DNA of 64,000 bases from Betaproteobacteria bacterium (GCA_025362735.1 JANYFL010000039.1:52727-116726), one strand, 5' to 3'; positions 1 to 10,926 are shown, counted from the first letter of the stretch. Notes: generated from the sequence alone by a model not told the origin. Numbers and translations: made by a program.

Positions 1-214
1 TCTTCATCGGCGGTTCGCCGAAGACCGTAAAGAATAATGCGGGCTGCTCTGGCGTGGCCAGTCCGAACATGATCTGGTGGGCCAGCGTGGTCTTGCCGGA
101 ACCCGGCGGCCCGGCAATGAGATTGAAAGAGAACTCCGGCAGGCCACCGCCCAGAATCGCATCCAGGCCGGGAACTCCGGTAGAAAGTCGTTGAATCGTT
201 ACTTTATTGGTCAT
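1..214 (-). CDS. KaiC-like RecA-superfamily ATPase (3' part beyond left edge)
   Basis: Only the first 71 codons are present; the gene continues past base 1. The translation opens with an ATG at 214 and carries a KaiC-type N-terminus (TGVPGLDAILGGGLP) followed by a Walker A motif GPPGSGKT at residues 35-42. KaiC-family proteins outside cyanobacteria are P-loop ATPases often linked to signalling or stress rather than to a clock; which role applies here cannot be told from this fragment. The start overlaps the stop of the upstream gene by 4 nt (ATGA), so the two are probably translationally coupled. Family call is secure, specific function is not. Confidence 0.85.
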   Translation of the reverse strand, partial: MTNKVTIQRLSTGVPGLDAILGGGLPEFSFNLIAGPPGSGKTTLAHQIMFGLATPEQPALFFTVFGEPPMK

Positions 215-645
215 GGCAGATGCTCCTGTCCCGGCGTGTGTGGGAGCATCCACACCAAACCCAATAATCGCTCAGTCAAGGACTCACCAATCAGGCTGAC
301 AAGCAGTTCGGTAAAAGTCCCCAGTAAGGCAACGCTCGCCTCTGTAGCGACCGTTGGTTCGCGAGTCTCGAAGCTGCCCCACAAGCTTGCAAGGGATGCG
401 GTGCTGTTCCCGTGATCCGCAGTAACAGCGAGCCATGGGAAAGTCTTGCTCGTCAGGTGCAGCGAGCGGTCGAATAAAGCGTCAACGCCACGCGCGCCGA
501 TGACCGGCTCGATCCGTGCGGCAAGTTGCTGCCACGTGCTGAGTGCAGCTTCGGTAACGGTGCTGGCGTTAGGGGTCGCGCCAGCGCGGTGCGCCAGTGT
601 TCTTCGTATCGCTTCGCGACGTATTGTCTGATCCATTGTTGCCAA
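211..645 (-). CDS. hypothetical protein coupled to KaiC-like gene
   Basis: This 144-residue protein has no family I recognise. It is Ala/Leu/Thr-rich and largely helical in appearance, with a hydrophobic stretch near residues 103-132 (VALLGTFTELLVSLIGESLT) that may be amphipathic rather than membrane-spanning. It has no signal peptide. Its stop overlaps the KaiC-like start by 4 nt, which argues that it is a real gene and a functional partner of that ATPase, for example a regulator or adaptor. A second Met at residue 4 is an alternative start. Confidence 0.6.
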   Translation of the reverse strand: MATMDQTIRREAIRRTLAHRAGATPNASTVTEAALSTWQQLAARIEPVIGARGVDALFDRSLHLTSKTFPWLAVTADHGNSTASLASLWGSFETREPTVATEASVALLGTFTELLVSLIGESLTERLLGLVWMLPHTPGQEHLP

Positions 646-1041
646 GGGCTTTGAGAAAATTTGGGATGGCAGTATTGCTCATCAAGACTGCTTACCAAGT
701 GATGATTGCAGTTTCTTCAAGCGCGCAGCATGTGTCGGTGCGCTAGCGCACATGTGGATGGGATGACACACGAGATAAGTGGGTGATCAGCTGGGCAGTG
801 CAATAAAATCAGATCAGGCGAAACATTTCCTCATGTTCCGGGTCTGAGTCCGCCATAAAACTCTAAATTATTTTAGTTGGGCTGCGCCTCTGCGCAATTG
901 CCGGGTCGCGCTGGGGAACCGAGGATGCGCATTCGCTTTGAGGAACGCTGAGCCAGAAACAATTCGGACTACACACGCACGACCCAATCAGCGCGGAGCG
1001 ATGGTTTGTAGTGGGGGCTTGTTTCGTATTTCCAGGCCGAC
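646..1041. other. 396-bp gap between two minus-strand genes
   Basis: No convincing gene is seen. The stretch holds one perfect 14-bp palindrome, GTGCGCTAGCGCAC, at 738-751, about 95 bp upstream of the start of the KaiC-associated pair, where a repressor or activator could bind. I see no transcription terminator with a clear T-run for the EAL gene that ends at 1042, and no RNA gene. Confidence 0.4.
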
Positions 1042-1908
1042 CTATGCCTGCTTGAGTACCGAAAACAATTGTGCCCGATCAGTTTGAGGCACCGTCGCTA
1101 AGCCGTTCGGCCAGACCACGTCTTCTGCCTGCCAGCAGGATTCAAACATCGGTTTGCCAAACAGATAGCCCTGGATCAGGCGAATCCCCATTGCCTGCAG
1201 GCATAGGCATTCATCAAGGGTTTCGACGCCTTCGGCAATCACGTCAATACCGAGTTCTTCACAAATACGGGCCACCCCACGAACAATGGCCTGACGGGCT
1301 GGGCGCTGATCGACCTGACGCACCAAATCCATGTCGAGCTTGATGATATCGGGCTGAAAATCAGCCAGCAGGTTGAGTCCTGCAAAGCCGGCACCGAAGT
1401 CATCAATCGCGGTTAGGAAGCCGATGCGCCGGTACTCGCGAAAGACTTCGGCCAGCCACTTGCCATCGTCGATACGCTCACCCTCAATGGTCTCGAAAAT
1501 GATGCGGCTAATCGGAAAATTGTGCGTTCGAGCTGCCTGCAGCGTGGCACGGATGCAAAGCTCTGGCCGGTAGATCGCGTTCGGCATAAAGTTGATCGAT
1601 AACCGGGTCTGCATGTTTAATGCGGCGGCCGTTTTGATCGCTTTCGTTCGGCAAGCCTGGTCAAAGCGGTAGCGATTCGTTTCAGAAACACGAGATAAAA
1701 CGCTTTGTGCTGGCTCTCCGTTTGCGCCACGCACAAGCGCTTCGTGCGCGAAGACTTGCCGTGTTTCCAGATCAACGATCGGCTGGTAGGCATAGCTGAA
1801 CTGAAAACCCAGACGTTCTCCGTTGCTGCAGTCTCCGCAGGCTTTGCTTTCCTCTGCAGGCATAAATTCAGACGGATAGGCCTTGAGCATGTGATTAAGC
1901 ATCTGATT
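1042..1908 (-). CDS. EAL-domain cyclic-di-GMP phosphodiesterase
   Basis: A single EAL domain fills most of the protein and all hallmark segments are present: EALVRG, the Asn of LSINFMP, the Glu of IIFETIEGE, DDFGAG, the Lys of IIKLD, AEGVE and QGYLFGKP. The enzyme should therefore be able to hydrolyse c-di-GMP to pGpG. No GGDEF, PAS or membrane segment is attached; a short N-terminal part with a CxxC pair (ACGDC) precedes the domain and could bind metal or sense redox. I place the start at 1908 because a GGAG lies 7 nt upstream; an ATG at 2025 in the same frame would add 39 residues but has no visible ribosome binding site. It stands alone, so its input signal is unknown. Confidence 0.9.
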   Translation of the reverse strand, partial: NQMLNHMLKAYPSEFMPAEESKACGDCSNGERLGFQFSYAYQPIVDLETRQVFAHEALVRGANGEPAQSVLSRVSETNRYRFDQACRTKAIKTAAALNMQTRLSINFMPNAIYRPELCIRATLQAARTHNFPISRIIFETIEGERIDDGKWLAEVFREYRRIGFLTAIDDFGAGFAGLNLLADFQPDIIKLDMDLVRQVDQRPARQAIVRGVARICEELGIDVIAEGVETLDECLCLQAMGIRLIQGYLFGKPMFESCWQAEDVVWPNGLATVPQTDRAQLFSVLKQA

Positions 1909-2126
1909 CATTAAGGTCTCCGCCAAAACGATGATTGGCCACAGCAAGTCGGCCTGACGCCGAGAAATAAAACCTGGATTTTTTTGAAAGCGGTCGAACC
2001 TGGAAATACTTCCATGAACGATCATCGGCAGGTTCAGCCTATTTCTTTAGGGCGGGGTCATTAATGCAGGGCCGGGTTTGCTGGACTTTCTTATGTTCAG
2101 AATCCTGCACTCATGTCAAGATCGAT

Positions 2127-2945
2127 TCAAAGCTTGCAGTCATACTCCACCGTTAACGGCGCATGATCAGAAAACCGGCTGTCCTTGTACACCGATGCTG
2201 ACTTTGCCTTGGCGGCGATACCCGGTGTGGCGATTTGATAGTCGATGCGCCATCCCACGTTATTGGCATAGGCCTGACCGCGATTGCTCCACCAGGTGTA
2301 AGCCTCGCCGGTGGTTTCGGGGTGGAGTGTCCGATAGACATCGACCCACCCCAGTTCATCGAACACATGGGTAATCCAGGCACGCTCTTCGGGCAGGAAG
2401 CCGGAGTTTTTCTGGTTGCTGCGCCAGTTTTTCAGGTCGATTTCCTTGTGGGCGATATTCCAGTCGCCACAGAGGATGAATTCGCGGCCATGATCTTTAT
2501 GTTCCTGCCACAAGGTCTGCATGTGCGGCAGAAATTCGTCCAGAAAACGGAACTTGGCCTGCTGGCGTTCTTCCGAACTGGAGCCAGAAGGTAAGTAGAG
2601 GCTGATGATCGAGAGTTTTTGTTTGGGACTGTCGAAATCGGCGCGTACATAGCGGCCTTCGGCATCGAACTCGGTTGAGCCGAAGCCGATTTGCAGCGTC
2701 GTTGGCTCGGGCTTGGCATACAGGCCGACGCCGCTATAGCCCTTTTTCTCGGCGTAATGGAACACGCCGTTGTGCAATGCGGTTTTCAGGAAAGCCGCCG
2801 TCATATCGGCTTGCTGTGCCTTGAGTTCCTGCACACACAGCACGTCGGGATCGTGCCGGATCAGCCATTCGAACACGCCTTTCTTGGCTGCCGAACGGAT
2901 GCCATTGAGGTTGAGGGAGGTCACGCGCAGGATGTTCTGGCTCAT
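2127..2945 (-). CDS. xthA: exodeoxyribonuclease III
   Basis: A 272-residue AP endonuclease/3'-5' exonuclease of the endonuclease-exonuclease-phosphatase fold, acting in base excision repair. Visible motifs are NLNGIRSA near the start, the metal-binding Glu in VQELKAQ, GDWNIAH with the catalytic Asp/Asn, and the C-terminal SDHAPL. The N-terminal pattern (LNGIRSAAKKG) matches the ExoA/Neisseria NApe branch rather than E. coli ExoIII. It is divergent from pyrE with about 120 bp between the starts, an arrangement common in Burkholderiales. Confidence 0.96.
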   Translation of the reverse strand: MSQNILRVTSLNLNGIRSAAKKGVFEWLIRHDPDVLCVQELKAQQADMTAAFLKTALHNGVFHYAEKKGYSGVGLYAKPEPTTLQIGFGSTEFDAEGRYVRADFDSPKQKLSIISLYLPSGSSSEERQQAKFRFLDEFLPHMQTLWQEHKDHGREFILCGDWNIAHKEIDLKNWRSNQKNSGFLPEERAWITHVFDELGWVDVYRTLHPETTGEAYTWWSNRGQAYANNVGWRIDYQIATPGIAAKAKSASVYKDSRFSDHAPLTVEYDCKL

Positions 2946-3065
2946 GGAAAATAGACCTGAAAGATTGGAACGATGTTTGCCCTATTACAGTCAAGTGGGT
3001 GGTCTGATCTAGAATTGAAGCTGGAACGAAACATCTTTGCAAAGATCAGACAAAAAAGGACCGTT

Positions 3066-3773
3066 TTGAGCAATTTGCGTCAGGAGTTTATCGAGTTCGC
3101 GTTGAAAACCGGGGTGTTGATGTTTGGTGAATACACCACCAAGGCGGGTCGCCAGTCACCCTATTTCTTCAATGCGGGTCTGTTTAATGCAGGTGCAAGC
3201 TTGGGTCAGCTGGCCCGATTTTATGCCAGAACTCTGACTGCAGCAGAGCAGAAAAGTGGCGTGCAGTACGACATGTTGTTTGGACCGGCGTATAAGGGGA
3301 TTACCTTGGCATCGGCGACAGCGGTTGCGGTGGCGCAGTTACCGCCCGGTGAAGGGGGACGCGATCTGCCTTTTGCCTACAACCGCAAGGAGGCGAAGAA
3401 TCATGGCGAAGGTGGCACGCTGGTCGGTGCGAAGTTGAAGGGCAAGGTGGTCATTGTGGATGACGTGATTTCGGCGGGGACTTCAGTTCGCGAATCGGTC
3501 GAAATCATCCGGGCGGCTGGTGCCACTCCAGCGGCCGTATTGATCGCCCTGGACCGGATGGAACGTGGCGGCACGGCAGAGCAGATTTCGGCCTTGTCGG
3601 CCGTGCAGGAAGTGACGCGTGATTATGGCCTGCCGGTCATTTCGATCGCGAGTTTGAATGATGTGATGGAGTATTTGAGCAGTACCGGGGACCGCACTGT
3701 AAGCCGTTACGCCCCAGCAATTGCGGTCTACCGCGAACGCTACGGGACAGTTGCTGTTAACACAGGGGGTTGA
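3066..3773 (+). CDS. pyrE: orotate phosphoribosyltransferase
   Basis: This enzyme converts orotate plus PRPP to OMP in pyrimidine synthesis. The PRPP-binding motif [13 protein letters not shown] is present, as are the orotate-binding [14 protein letters not shown] and the flexible-loop region [13 protein letters not shown]. The frame is open from an ATG at 2973, but homology begins at [12 protein letters not shown], so I place the start at the TTG at 3066. It has an AAAGGA 5 nt upstream and gives 235 residues. The 31 residues ahead of it look like translated leader. Confidence 0.95.
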   Translation: MSNLRQEFIEFALKTGVLMFGEYTTKAGRQSPYFFNAGLFNAGASLGQLARFYARTLTAAEQKSGVQYDMLFGPAYKGITLASATAVAVAQLPPGEGGRDLPFAYNRKEAKNHGEGGTLVGAKLKGKVVIVDDVISAGTSVRESVEIIRAAGATPAAVLIALDRMERGGTAEQISALSAVQEVTRDYGLPVISIASLNDVMEYLSSTGDRTVSRYAPAIAVYRERYGTVAVNTGG

Positions 3774-3774
3774 A

Positions 3775-3906
3775 AAACGTAGCGAGCGGCTGCAAGGCAA
3801 GGCGGACAACGCGCAGAAACCGGAGTGTACGAAGGTATGCACAAGGATTTCGAGCACTGCCCAACGCGGCTTTACAGACGCGTAGTAGTTTTTTCGACGC
3901 TTTGCT
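3775..3906. repeat. intergenic repeat element with imperfect terminal inverted ends
   Basis: The stretch begins just after the pyrE stop with tGAAAAACgTA and ends with the near-complement TAgTAGTTTTTTC, so it could fold as one long imperfect hairpin. Its centre, AACCGGAGTGTACGAAGG, resembles a dispersed intergenic element that I recall from many proteobacterial genomes. Only one copy was recognised in this window. Its function is unknown; it may act as a transcription or mRNA-stability boundary after pyrE. Confidence 0.5.
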
Positions 3907-3939
3907 AAAGTATTTGTAGGAATTACCGAAAGGCCTGTT

Positions 3940-4572
3940 ATGAAAACGAAATCCGCCCTTTGGGTTTATGGACTGCCTGCCCTGTTGGCCTGTGCGCTGT
4001 CAGGCGTCAGCTTCTCGGCTAAAGCCCTGATCTATAGCTGCCAGGACAAGAGTGGCCGTACCTTGGTGTCCGATCTGCCGATCCAGGAATGTGCCAATAA
4101 ACCACTGCGTGTCCTGAACAACACTGGCGTATCGCGGGTTATTGCCGCACCGCTGACCCCGGAACAAAGACAGCAGCTAGAACTGGAAAAGGCTCAGAAA
4201 ATTCAAGCTGAAAATGCGGAACGTGAAAAATCACGCAGGGACAAAGCTTTGCTCGCCAGCTATTCCAGCCTGGCACAAATCGAAGCGGCGCGGCAACGAG
4301 CTCTGCTGGATGCCAATGAACTGATTACCAGTTCGAATGAACGTCTGGCCGCCCTTGAAAAAGAGCGCAAAGCCAATGAAATGGAAGCCCTGCAATACAA
4401 AGACAAACCGATGCCGGTTTCAGTACAGGCAAAGTACGAAGCGACTGAATCTGCAATTCAACTCGAGCTGAAAAGCATGGCGAGCAGCAAGGCGGAGTTG
4501 AACCGCATTAATCAGCGCTACGACACCGAGAAGCAACGTTTCATGCAGCTGACCGCTTCGGACGCGAAGTAA
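3940..4572 (+). CDS. exported DUF4124-like coiled-coil protein
   Basis: The 210-residue protein opens with a signal peptide (about residues 1-29, ending SFSAKA). Next comes a short DUF4124-type segment (LIYSCQDKSGRTLVSDLPIQ) with two cysteines, typical of small periplasmic proteins in betaproteobacteria. Residues from about 72 to the end are charged and strongly helical, probably coiled coil. The role is not known for the family. The gene stands alone, transcribed toward gatB, and ends at a bidirectional hairpin terminator. Confidence 0.75.
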   Translation: MKTKSALWVYGLPALLACALSGVSFSAKALIYSCQDKSGRTLVSDLPIQECANKPLRVLNNTGVSRVIAAPLTPEQRQQLELEKAQKIQAENAEREKSRRDKALLASYSSLAQIEAARQRALLDANELITSSNERLAALEKERKANEMEALQYKDKPMPVSVQAKYEATESAIQLELKSMASSKAELNRINQRYDTEKQRFMQLTASDAK

Positions 4573-4599
4573 ACATCCCCGATACCGAATCGAAAAATT

Positions 4600-4627
4600 G
4601 GCAGGCTTTTCAGCCTGCCAGTTTTTT
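4600..4627. terminator. bidirectional intrinsic terminator
   Basis: A perfect 8-bp stem GGCAGGCT/AGCCTGCC with a TTTC loop is followed by AGTTTTTT on the plus strand and by AATTTTT on the minus strand. It serves the convergent DUF4124-like gene and gatB. The left arm and loop border the gatB stop codon (4610-4612), so the last codons of gatB lie inside the stem. Confidence 0.85.
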
Positions 4628-6061
4628 CTTGAGCAGTTCATTCAGTTGTTGCGGGTTGGCCTTGCCCTGCGTGGCCTTCATCGCCAGCCCGACAAAAAAT
4701 CCGAATAACTTGTCTTTGCCGGAACGGTAGTCGGCAAGTTGCGAAGGGTTCTTCGCCAGCAGATCGTCGATGATGGTTTCGAGCGCACCGCTGTCGTTCA
4801 TCTGCTTCAGACCTTTGGCTTCGATGACGGTATCGACCTCGGCACCCTCGGTCCACAAGACCTCAAAAACCTGCTTGGCCGCATTGTTGGAAATCGTGCC
4901 ATCGGCAATGCGAGCAATCAGAGCCGCAAGTGTTGCAGCATTGATCGGTGCAGTTGCAATCTCCTTCTCTTCTGCATTAAGGCGCCGCGACAGTTCGCCC
5001 ATTAACCAGTTCGCCACGAGTTTGGGCTGACCACAAGCTTTGGTTGCCATCTCGAAATAATTAGCGAACGCCAATGACTGGGTCATGATCCCGGCGTCGT
5101 AAGCGGGCAAACTGTAATCGCGCTGGAAGCGTTCGGCCATCATCGCAGGCAACTCGGGCATCTCGCCTTTTACTCGTTCGATCCACTCGCTGGCGATCAC
5201 CAGTGGTGGCAAATCGGGGTCGGGGAAATAGCGATAGTCGTGCGCGTCTTCCTTGCTGCGCATGGAACGGGTTTCAAGTTTGTCGGGGTCAAATAACACC
5301 GTGGCCTGCTGAATCTTGCCGCCGTCTTCCAGGGTTTCAATCTGATAACGAATCTCGGCCTCAATGGCTTGTTGCAAAAACTTGAAGCTGTTCAGATTCT
5401 TGATTTCGCGGCGCGTGCCGAATTCCTTTTGGCCCCATGGACGAATCGAGACATTGGCATCACAGCGGAACGAGCCTTCCTGCATGTTGCCATCACAAAT
5501 GCCGATCCACTGCACCAGCGCGTGCAGGGTCTTGGCATAAGCCACTGCTTCTGCAGAGGAACGCATGTCCGGCTCACTGACGATTTCCAATAGCGGCGTA
5601 CCGGCGCGATTCAGGTCAATGCCGGTCATGCCCTGATAGTCTTCATGCAGGGACTTGCCCGCGTCTTCTTCCAGATGGGCACGCGTCAGCCGCACGGTTT
5701 TCATTTCGGCCTTGCCATCCTGTTCAACCACAAAGCTGAGCGAGCCACCGAGCACCACCGGAATCTCGTACTGGCTGATCTGATAAGCCTTGGGCAAATC
5801 GGGATAAAAGTAATTCTTGCGCGCGAAAATCGACACCGGCGCAACCGTACCGCCGACCGCCAGACCCAAACGAATCGCGCGCTCAACTGCACCACGATTC
5901 AATACCGGCAACGTACCCGGCAAAGCAAGATCAACCGGTGCGGTCTGCGTGTTCGCATCGGCGCCGAACGCAGTTGATGCACCACTAAAAATCTTGGAGG
6001 CCGTCGAAAGCTGGGTATGCGTTTCGAGGCCGATCACCACTTCCCAATTAGAGCGTGCCAT
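4610..6061 (-). CDS. gatB: aspartyl/glutamyl-tRNA amidotransferase subunit B
   Basis: GatB binds misacylated Glu-tRNA(Gln)/Asp-tRNA(Asn) and phosphorylates the acyl group within GatCAB. The family signature [10 protein letters not shown] near the N-terminus, the zinc-site region with CDANVSIRP, and the C-terminal GatB/YqeY tail (ending [10 protein letters not shown]) are visible. The start is the ATG at 6061, one base after the gatA stop (TGATATG), with GGAG 8 nt upstream; a GTG at 6082 in the same frame is less likely. It is the last gene of a gatC-gatA-gatB operon. Confidence 0.97.
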   Translation of the reverse strand: MARSNWEVVIGLETHTQLSTASKIFSGASTAFGADANTQTAPVDLALPGTLPVLNRGAVERAIRLGLAVGGTVAPVSIFARKNYFYPDLPKAYQISQYEIPVVLGGSLSFVVEQDGKAEMKTVRLTRAHLEEDAGKSLHEDYQGMTGIDLNRAGTPLLEIVSEPDMRSSAEAVAYAKTLHALVQWIGICDGNMQEGSFRCDANVSIRPWGQKEFGTRREIKNLNSFKFLQQAIEAEIRYQIETLEDGGKIQQATVLFDPDKLETRSMRSKEDAHDYRYFPDPDLPPLVIASEWIERVKGEMPELPAMMAERFQRDYSLPAYDAGIMTQSLAFANYFEMATKACGQPKLVANWLMGELSRRLNAEEKEIATAPINAATLAALIARIADGTISNNAAKQVFEVLWTEGAEVDTVIEAKGLKQMNDSGALETIIDDLLAKNPSQLADYRSGKDKLFGFFVGLAMKATQGKANPQQLNELLKKKLAG

Positions 6062-6062
6062 A

Positions 6063-7562
6063 TCAAATTTCTCCAGGCGCACTTTTATGCCAGCCGGTCT
6101 TCAACTGGAACTGATGGGCAATGCCTAGCATCTTCGCTTCGTCAAAATAATTGCCAATGATCTGTAGACCGATCGGACGGCGGACGGGGTCTCTAAAGCC
6201 GCACGGGATTGACATGCCAGGCAGTCCGGCAAGGTTGGTCGAAAGCGTGAAAATGTCGGCCAGATAGTTGGCAATCGGGTCTTCGACTTTTGCACCCAAG
6301 TCCCACGCCACGGTCGGGCTGACCGGTCCCATGATGACGTCGCACTGCTGAAATGCAGCCTGAAAATCATTGGCGATCAGGCGGCGGATTTTCTGCGCTT
6401 GTATGTAGTAGGCATCGTAGTAGCCATGTGAGAGCACGTAAGCCCCAACGAGGATGCGGCGCTTGACCTCCGAGCCAAAACCTTCGGCGCGGGTCTTCTG
6501 ATACATGTCCTGAAGGTCACGATATTCGGCAGCGCGATGACCGTAGCGCACGCCATCGAAGCGGCTCAAATTCGAGGAGGCTTCGGCAGGCGCAATGACG
6601 TAATAGGCGGGAACGGACGACTCGGTGTGGGGCAATGAAATAGAAACGCGTTCCGCGCCGAGCTTTTCAAGCTCACTAAGTGCATTACCCACCGCAATCC
6701 TTATCTCCAAGTCAATACCGGTCATTTCGTCCTTTGACGGATCGACATTCGTATTGGGATTCATCCACTCTATTGGCACGCCAATCTTCAGCCCATTGAG
6801 CGGCATAGACAACTTGCGCGTGTAGTCCTCGTTCGCTCTATCGACGCTGGTCGAATCACGCGGATCAAAGCCGGTCATGTGATTGAGCAGCAGCGCGCAG
6901 TCTTCCGCGCTCTTGGCCATCGGCCCGCCCTGATCCAGACTCGATGCATAGGCGATCATGCCCCAGCGCGACACGCGGCCATAGGTGGGCTTGATGCCAG
7001 TCAGACCACACATAGCGGCGGGCTGGCGGATGGAGCCGCCGGTGTCGGTACCAGTTGCGGCTGGTGCCAGACCCGCAGCGACTGCGGCTGCGGAACCACC
7101 CGATGAACCGCCGGGTATGGCGTTTTTGTCCCAAGGATTTTTCACGGCACCGAAGTACGAATTCTCGTTCGACGAGCCCATCGCAAATTCGTCGCAGTTG
7201 GTCTTGCCGATGGTGACCATGCCGGCACAGGCCAACTTCTGGACGACCGTGGCATCGAAAGGACTGACGTAGTTCGCCAGCATTTTTGAAGCCGCTGTAG
7301 TGCGGAAATCACGCGTGACGAAAATGTCTTTGTGCGCGATGGGAATGCCGGTCAGCTCGGTGGCCTTACCGCTGGCAATACGCACATCGGCGGCTTTCGC
7401 CTGAGCGAGCGACACGTCGGCATCGACGCTGATGAAGGCGTTGAGATCGGCCTGGGCGGCGATGCGGTCCAGAAAGTACTGCGTCAGTTTAACGCTGGTA
7501 GTTTCTTCCTCAGATAAGCTTACTGAAAGTTCTCTCAGAGTTTTCTTGTGCCAATCGCTCAT
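6063..7562 (-). CDS. gatA: aspartyl/glutamyl-tRNA amidotransferase subunit A
   Basis: This is an amidase-signature enzyme that releases ammonia from glutamine for GatB. The Ser-cisSer-Lys triad is readable: Lys78 in IAHKDIF, Ser153 in [10 protein letters not shown] and Ser177 in [10 protein letters not shown]. At 499 residues it is normal length for the family. The start overlaps the gatC stop by 4 nt (ATGA), and the gatB start follows its stop by one base, so the three subunits are translationally coupled. Confidence 0.97.
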   Translation of the reverse strand: MSDWHKKTLRELSVSLSEEETTSVKLTQYFLDRIAAQADLNAFISVDADVSLAQAKAADVRIASGKATELTGIPIAHKDIFVTRDFRTTAASKMLANYVSPFDATVVQKLACAGMVTIGKTNCDEFAMGSSNENSYFGAVKNPWDKNAIPGGSSGGSAAAVAAGLAPAATGTDTGGSIRQPAAMCGLTGIKPTYGRVSRWGMIAYASSLDQGGPMAKSAEDCALLLNHMTGFDPRDSTSVDRANEDYTRKLSMPLNGLKIGVPIEWMNPNTNVDPSKDEMTGIDLEIRIAVGNALSELEKLGAERVSISLPHTESSVPAYYVIAPAEASSNLSRFDGVRYGHRAAEYRDLQDMYQKTRAEGFGSEVKRRILVGAYVLSHGYYDAYYIQAQKIRRLIANDFQAAFQQCDVIMGPVSPTVAWDLGAKVEDPIANYLADIFTLSTNLAGLPGMSIPCGFRDPVRRPIGLQIIGNYFDEAKMLGIAHQFQLKTGWHKSAPGEI

Positions 7563-7858
7563 TCAATCACCTTTGGTACCAAATACAGGCCATCCTGAAC
7601 GGCCGGGGCCGGTTTCTGATACTCCGCGCGGTGGTTGGTCTCGGTGACGACATCGTCCCGCAAACGCAATGCGACTTCGCTGATGGCCGCCAATGGCGTG
7701 GTCAACGGCGCAACGCCTTGAGTATCGACCGCCTGCATTTGCTCGATCAGGCCGAAAATATTGTTCAGTTGCCCCAACGTGGCTTCGGCCTCGCCGGAAG
7801 CAAGTTCGATACGGGCAAGATGGGCAATCCGTTGAACGTCTGTAAGACTGAGCGACAT
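7559..7858 (-). CDS. gatC: aspartyl/glutamyl-tRNA amidotransferase subunit C
   Basis: GatC is a 99-residue subunit that clamps GatA to GatB. The family pattern is visible: [14 protein letters not shown], a central [11 protein letters not shown] helix and a C-terminal LRDDVVTET...[11 protein letters not shown]. The frame is open upstream to 7969, but homology and family length place the start at the ATG at 7858. It is first in the gatCAB operon and divergent from mreB. Confidence 0.95.
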   Translation of the reverse strand: MSLSLTDVQRIAHLARIELASGEAEATLGQLNNIFGLIEQMQAVDTQGVAPLTTPLAAISEVALRLRDDVVTETNHRAEYQKPAPAVQDGLYLVPKVIE

Positions 7859-9239
<1,381 letters not shown>

Positions 9240-9246
9240 GTCTTGG

Positions 9247-9303
9247 TTGAGTGTTCAATGTTGAGCGTGAAAAATCACCGCGCTTCCACGTTGAACACTG
9301 AGC
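9247..9303. repeat. inverted repeat between mreB and mreC
   Basis: The 71-bp gap contains AGTGTTCAA and, about 35 bp later, its exact complement TTGAACACT; the flanking GAGCGTG/GAGCGTT also recur. The RNA could fold into a loose stem between the two reading frames, possibly tuning the MreB:MreC ratio. No T-run follows, so it is not an intrinsic terminator. Confidence 0.45.
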
Positions 9304-9310
9304 GTTCCTG

Positions 9311-10315
9311 ATGGAATACCAGCCGCCACCCTTATTCAAACAAGGCCCCTCCGCCATCGCGCGGTTGTTTTTCTTTTCCATTCTTGCCATCGCGCTACTT
9401 GTTGCAGACGCGCGTTTCAATACGCTGGTCACCATTCGCATGGCCGTGGCCACCGCACTATATCCAGCGCAACGCGCGGCGATGTCCCCCAGTGAGTTTT
9501 TTTCCTGGGTCGGACAATATCTGATCTCACTGGATGGTGTTCAAAAAGAAAACGAAGTCTTAAGACACGAGAAACTCACGCTGGCTGAAACGGCGCTGCA
9601 GGCTGCGCAGTTACGCTCTGAAAATGACCAGCTCAGAAGCCTTCTCGGTGCACGCGAACACCAGCCGCAGAAATCAGTCGCGGCCGAGATTCTCTACAGT
9701 GCGCGCGACGCCTTTTCACGCAAGGTGATCGTGGATCGCGGGTCCCGGGAAGGGATTACTTCGGGTCAGCCGGTGATTGACGACAAAGGCGTGATCGGTC
9801 AGGTGACGCGTGTATTTCCGTTCAATGCCGAAGTCACTTTGCTGACCGACAAAGATCATGCGATACCGATTCAAAATCAGCGCTCCGGTCAACGTGCAGT
9901 CGCTTTCGGTGGTGTCGAGGGGGAAAGGCTGGAACTGCGCTTCCTGGCTTCCAATGCCGATGTGCAAAAAGACGATGTGCTGTTGACTTCCGGTCTTGAC
10001 GGTGTTTATCCGCCGGGCTTGCCCGTCGCGCGGGTTGAACATATTGATCGCAGCAGCAATGCTTTCGCCAAAGTCATTTGTGTACCCTTGGCTGGAATTG
10101 ACCGCAGCCGCCATGTCCTGGTCTTGTTGACTGAAAAAATGGCTCCGCTACCTGCAGCCCCAGAAGCGCCCGTAGGAAAACGGGCCAATCCATTGGTTGA
10201 CAAGCCTGCCGACCCAGTGCCGATCACTCCCTCTGGTAGCGCTGCTGAGCCTGCAACGGCAACACCTCCGAAACCTTCGTCCACTGCAACACCCATTCCG
10301 GCATCAACGCCATGA
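9311..10315 (+). CDS. mreC: rod shape-determining protein MreC
   Basis: MreC is a bitopic inner-membrane protein that links MreB filaments to the PBP2-RodA synthase. One transmembrane helix lies at about residues 17-37, then a coiled coil at about 75-115 (ENEVLRHEKLTLAETALQ), then the two beta-barrel domains with DRGSREGIT and GVIGQV patterns. The last 60 residues are Pro/Ala/Thr-rich and probably disordered. Its stop overlaps the mreD start by 4 nt. Confidence 0.96.
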   Translation: MEYQPPPLFKQGPSAIARLFFFSILAIALLVADARFNTLVTIRMAVATALYPAQRAAMSPSEFFSWVGQYLISLDGVQKENEVLRHEKLTLAETALQAAQLRSENDQLRSLLGAREHQPQKSVAAEILYSARDAFSRKVIVDRGSREGITSGQPVIDDKGVIGQVTRVFPFNAEVTLLTDKDHAIPIQNQRSGQRAVAFGGVEGERLELRFLASNADVQKDDVLLTSGLDGVYPPGLPVARVEHIDRSSNAFAKVICVPLAGIDRSRHVLVLLTEKMAPLPAAPEAPVGKRANPLVDKPADPVPITPSGSAAEPATATPPKPSSTATPIPASTP

Positions 10316-10824
10316 ATAGCCCTCATTACATTCTGCGCCCGGTCAATCCCGTATTCATTGGATTTTCCTTGCTGATGGCTTGGCTATTCAATATCTTGCC
10401 TTGGGGACAGGCGCTTTGGGTACCGGATTTTCTGGCCTTGGCTCTTGTATTCTGGAACACACATCAGCCACGCAAGGTTGGCATTGGTGTGGCCTTTATC
10501 ATGGGCTTGTTGATGGATGTGCATGAAGCTTCGCTATTAGGTGAACATGCGCTCGCCTACACTTTGCTGTCCTATGGCGCCATCATGATTCACCGGCGCG
10601 TACTGTGGTTTCCCGTCGTGATCCAGGCCTTACACGTCTTGCCGTTATTCCTGATTGCGCAGGTCGTGCTGGTGGTGGTGCGCTATGTCGTCAGCCGACG
10701 TTTGCCTGGCCTCGAATTTTTCCTGGAAAGTTTTACTGCTGCCGTACTTTGGCCGACCATCACCTGGCTCTTGTTATTACCGCAGCGTCGGCCCAGGGAT
10801 CGAGATGAAAATCGGCCAATCTAA
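10312..10824 (+). CDS. mreD: rod shape-determining protein MreD
   Basis: A 170-residue polytopic inner-membrane protein, about five hydrophobic segments, matching MreD in length and position. Characteristic residues include the early PVNPVFIGFSLLMAWLFN and the GLLMDVHEASLLGEHALAY stretch typical of the family. It overlaps mreC by 4 nt (ATGA). In related genomes mrdA follows directly; here a six-gene insertion separates them. Confidence 0.95.
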   Translation: MNSPHYILRPVNPVFIGFSLLMAWLFNILPWGQALWVPDFLALALVFWNTHQPRKVGIGVAFIMGLLMDVHEASLLGEHALAYTLLSYGAIMIHRRVLWFPVVIQALHVLPLFLIAQVVLVVVRYVVSRRLPGLEFFLESFTAAVLWPTITWLLLLPQRRPRDRDENRPI

Positions 10825-10830
10825 TGTATT

Positions 10831-10854
10831 GAACAGATTTACCCGTAGCTGTTC
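10831..10854. promoter_or_regulatory. small dyad upstream of the defence operon
   Basis: GAACAG and its complement CTGTTC are separated by 12 bases, 7 bp after the mreD stop and about 70 bp before the methyltransferase start. This is where an operator or leader hairpin for the inserted operon would be expected. No good -10/-35 pair was found nearby, so read-through from mreBCD is also possible. Confidence 0.3.
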
Positions 10855-10926
10855 TGCTTCGTCATTCAGATTAGAAAAAAATAAGAGCGTAACCAATAAT
10901 GGCTTTTTCAGAATCACTACTGAACA

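Noticed and set aside
453..698. 81-codon minus-strand frame overlapping the KaiC-associated gene
   Set aside because: It shares most of its length with the coupled 144-residue frame, has no ribosome site, and ends in low-complexity sequence.
2973..3065. N-terminal extension of PyrE from the ATG at 2973
   Set aside because: The 31 residues have no PyrE similarity and a good ribosome site precedes the later TTG.
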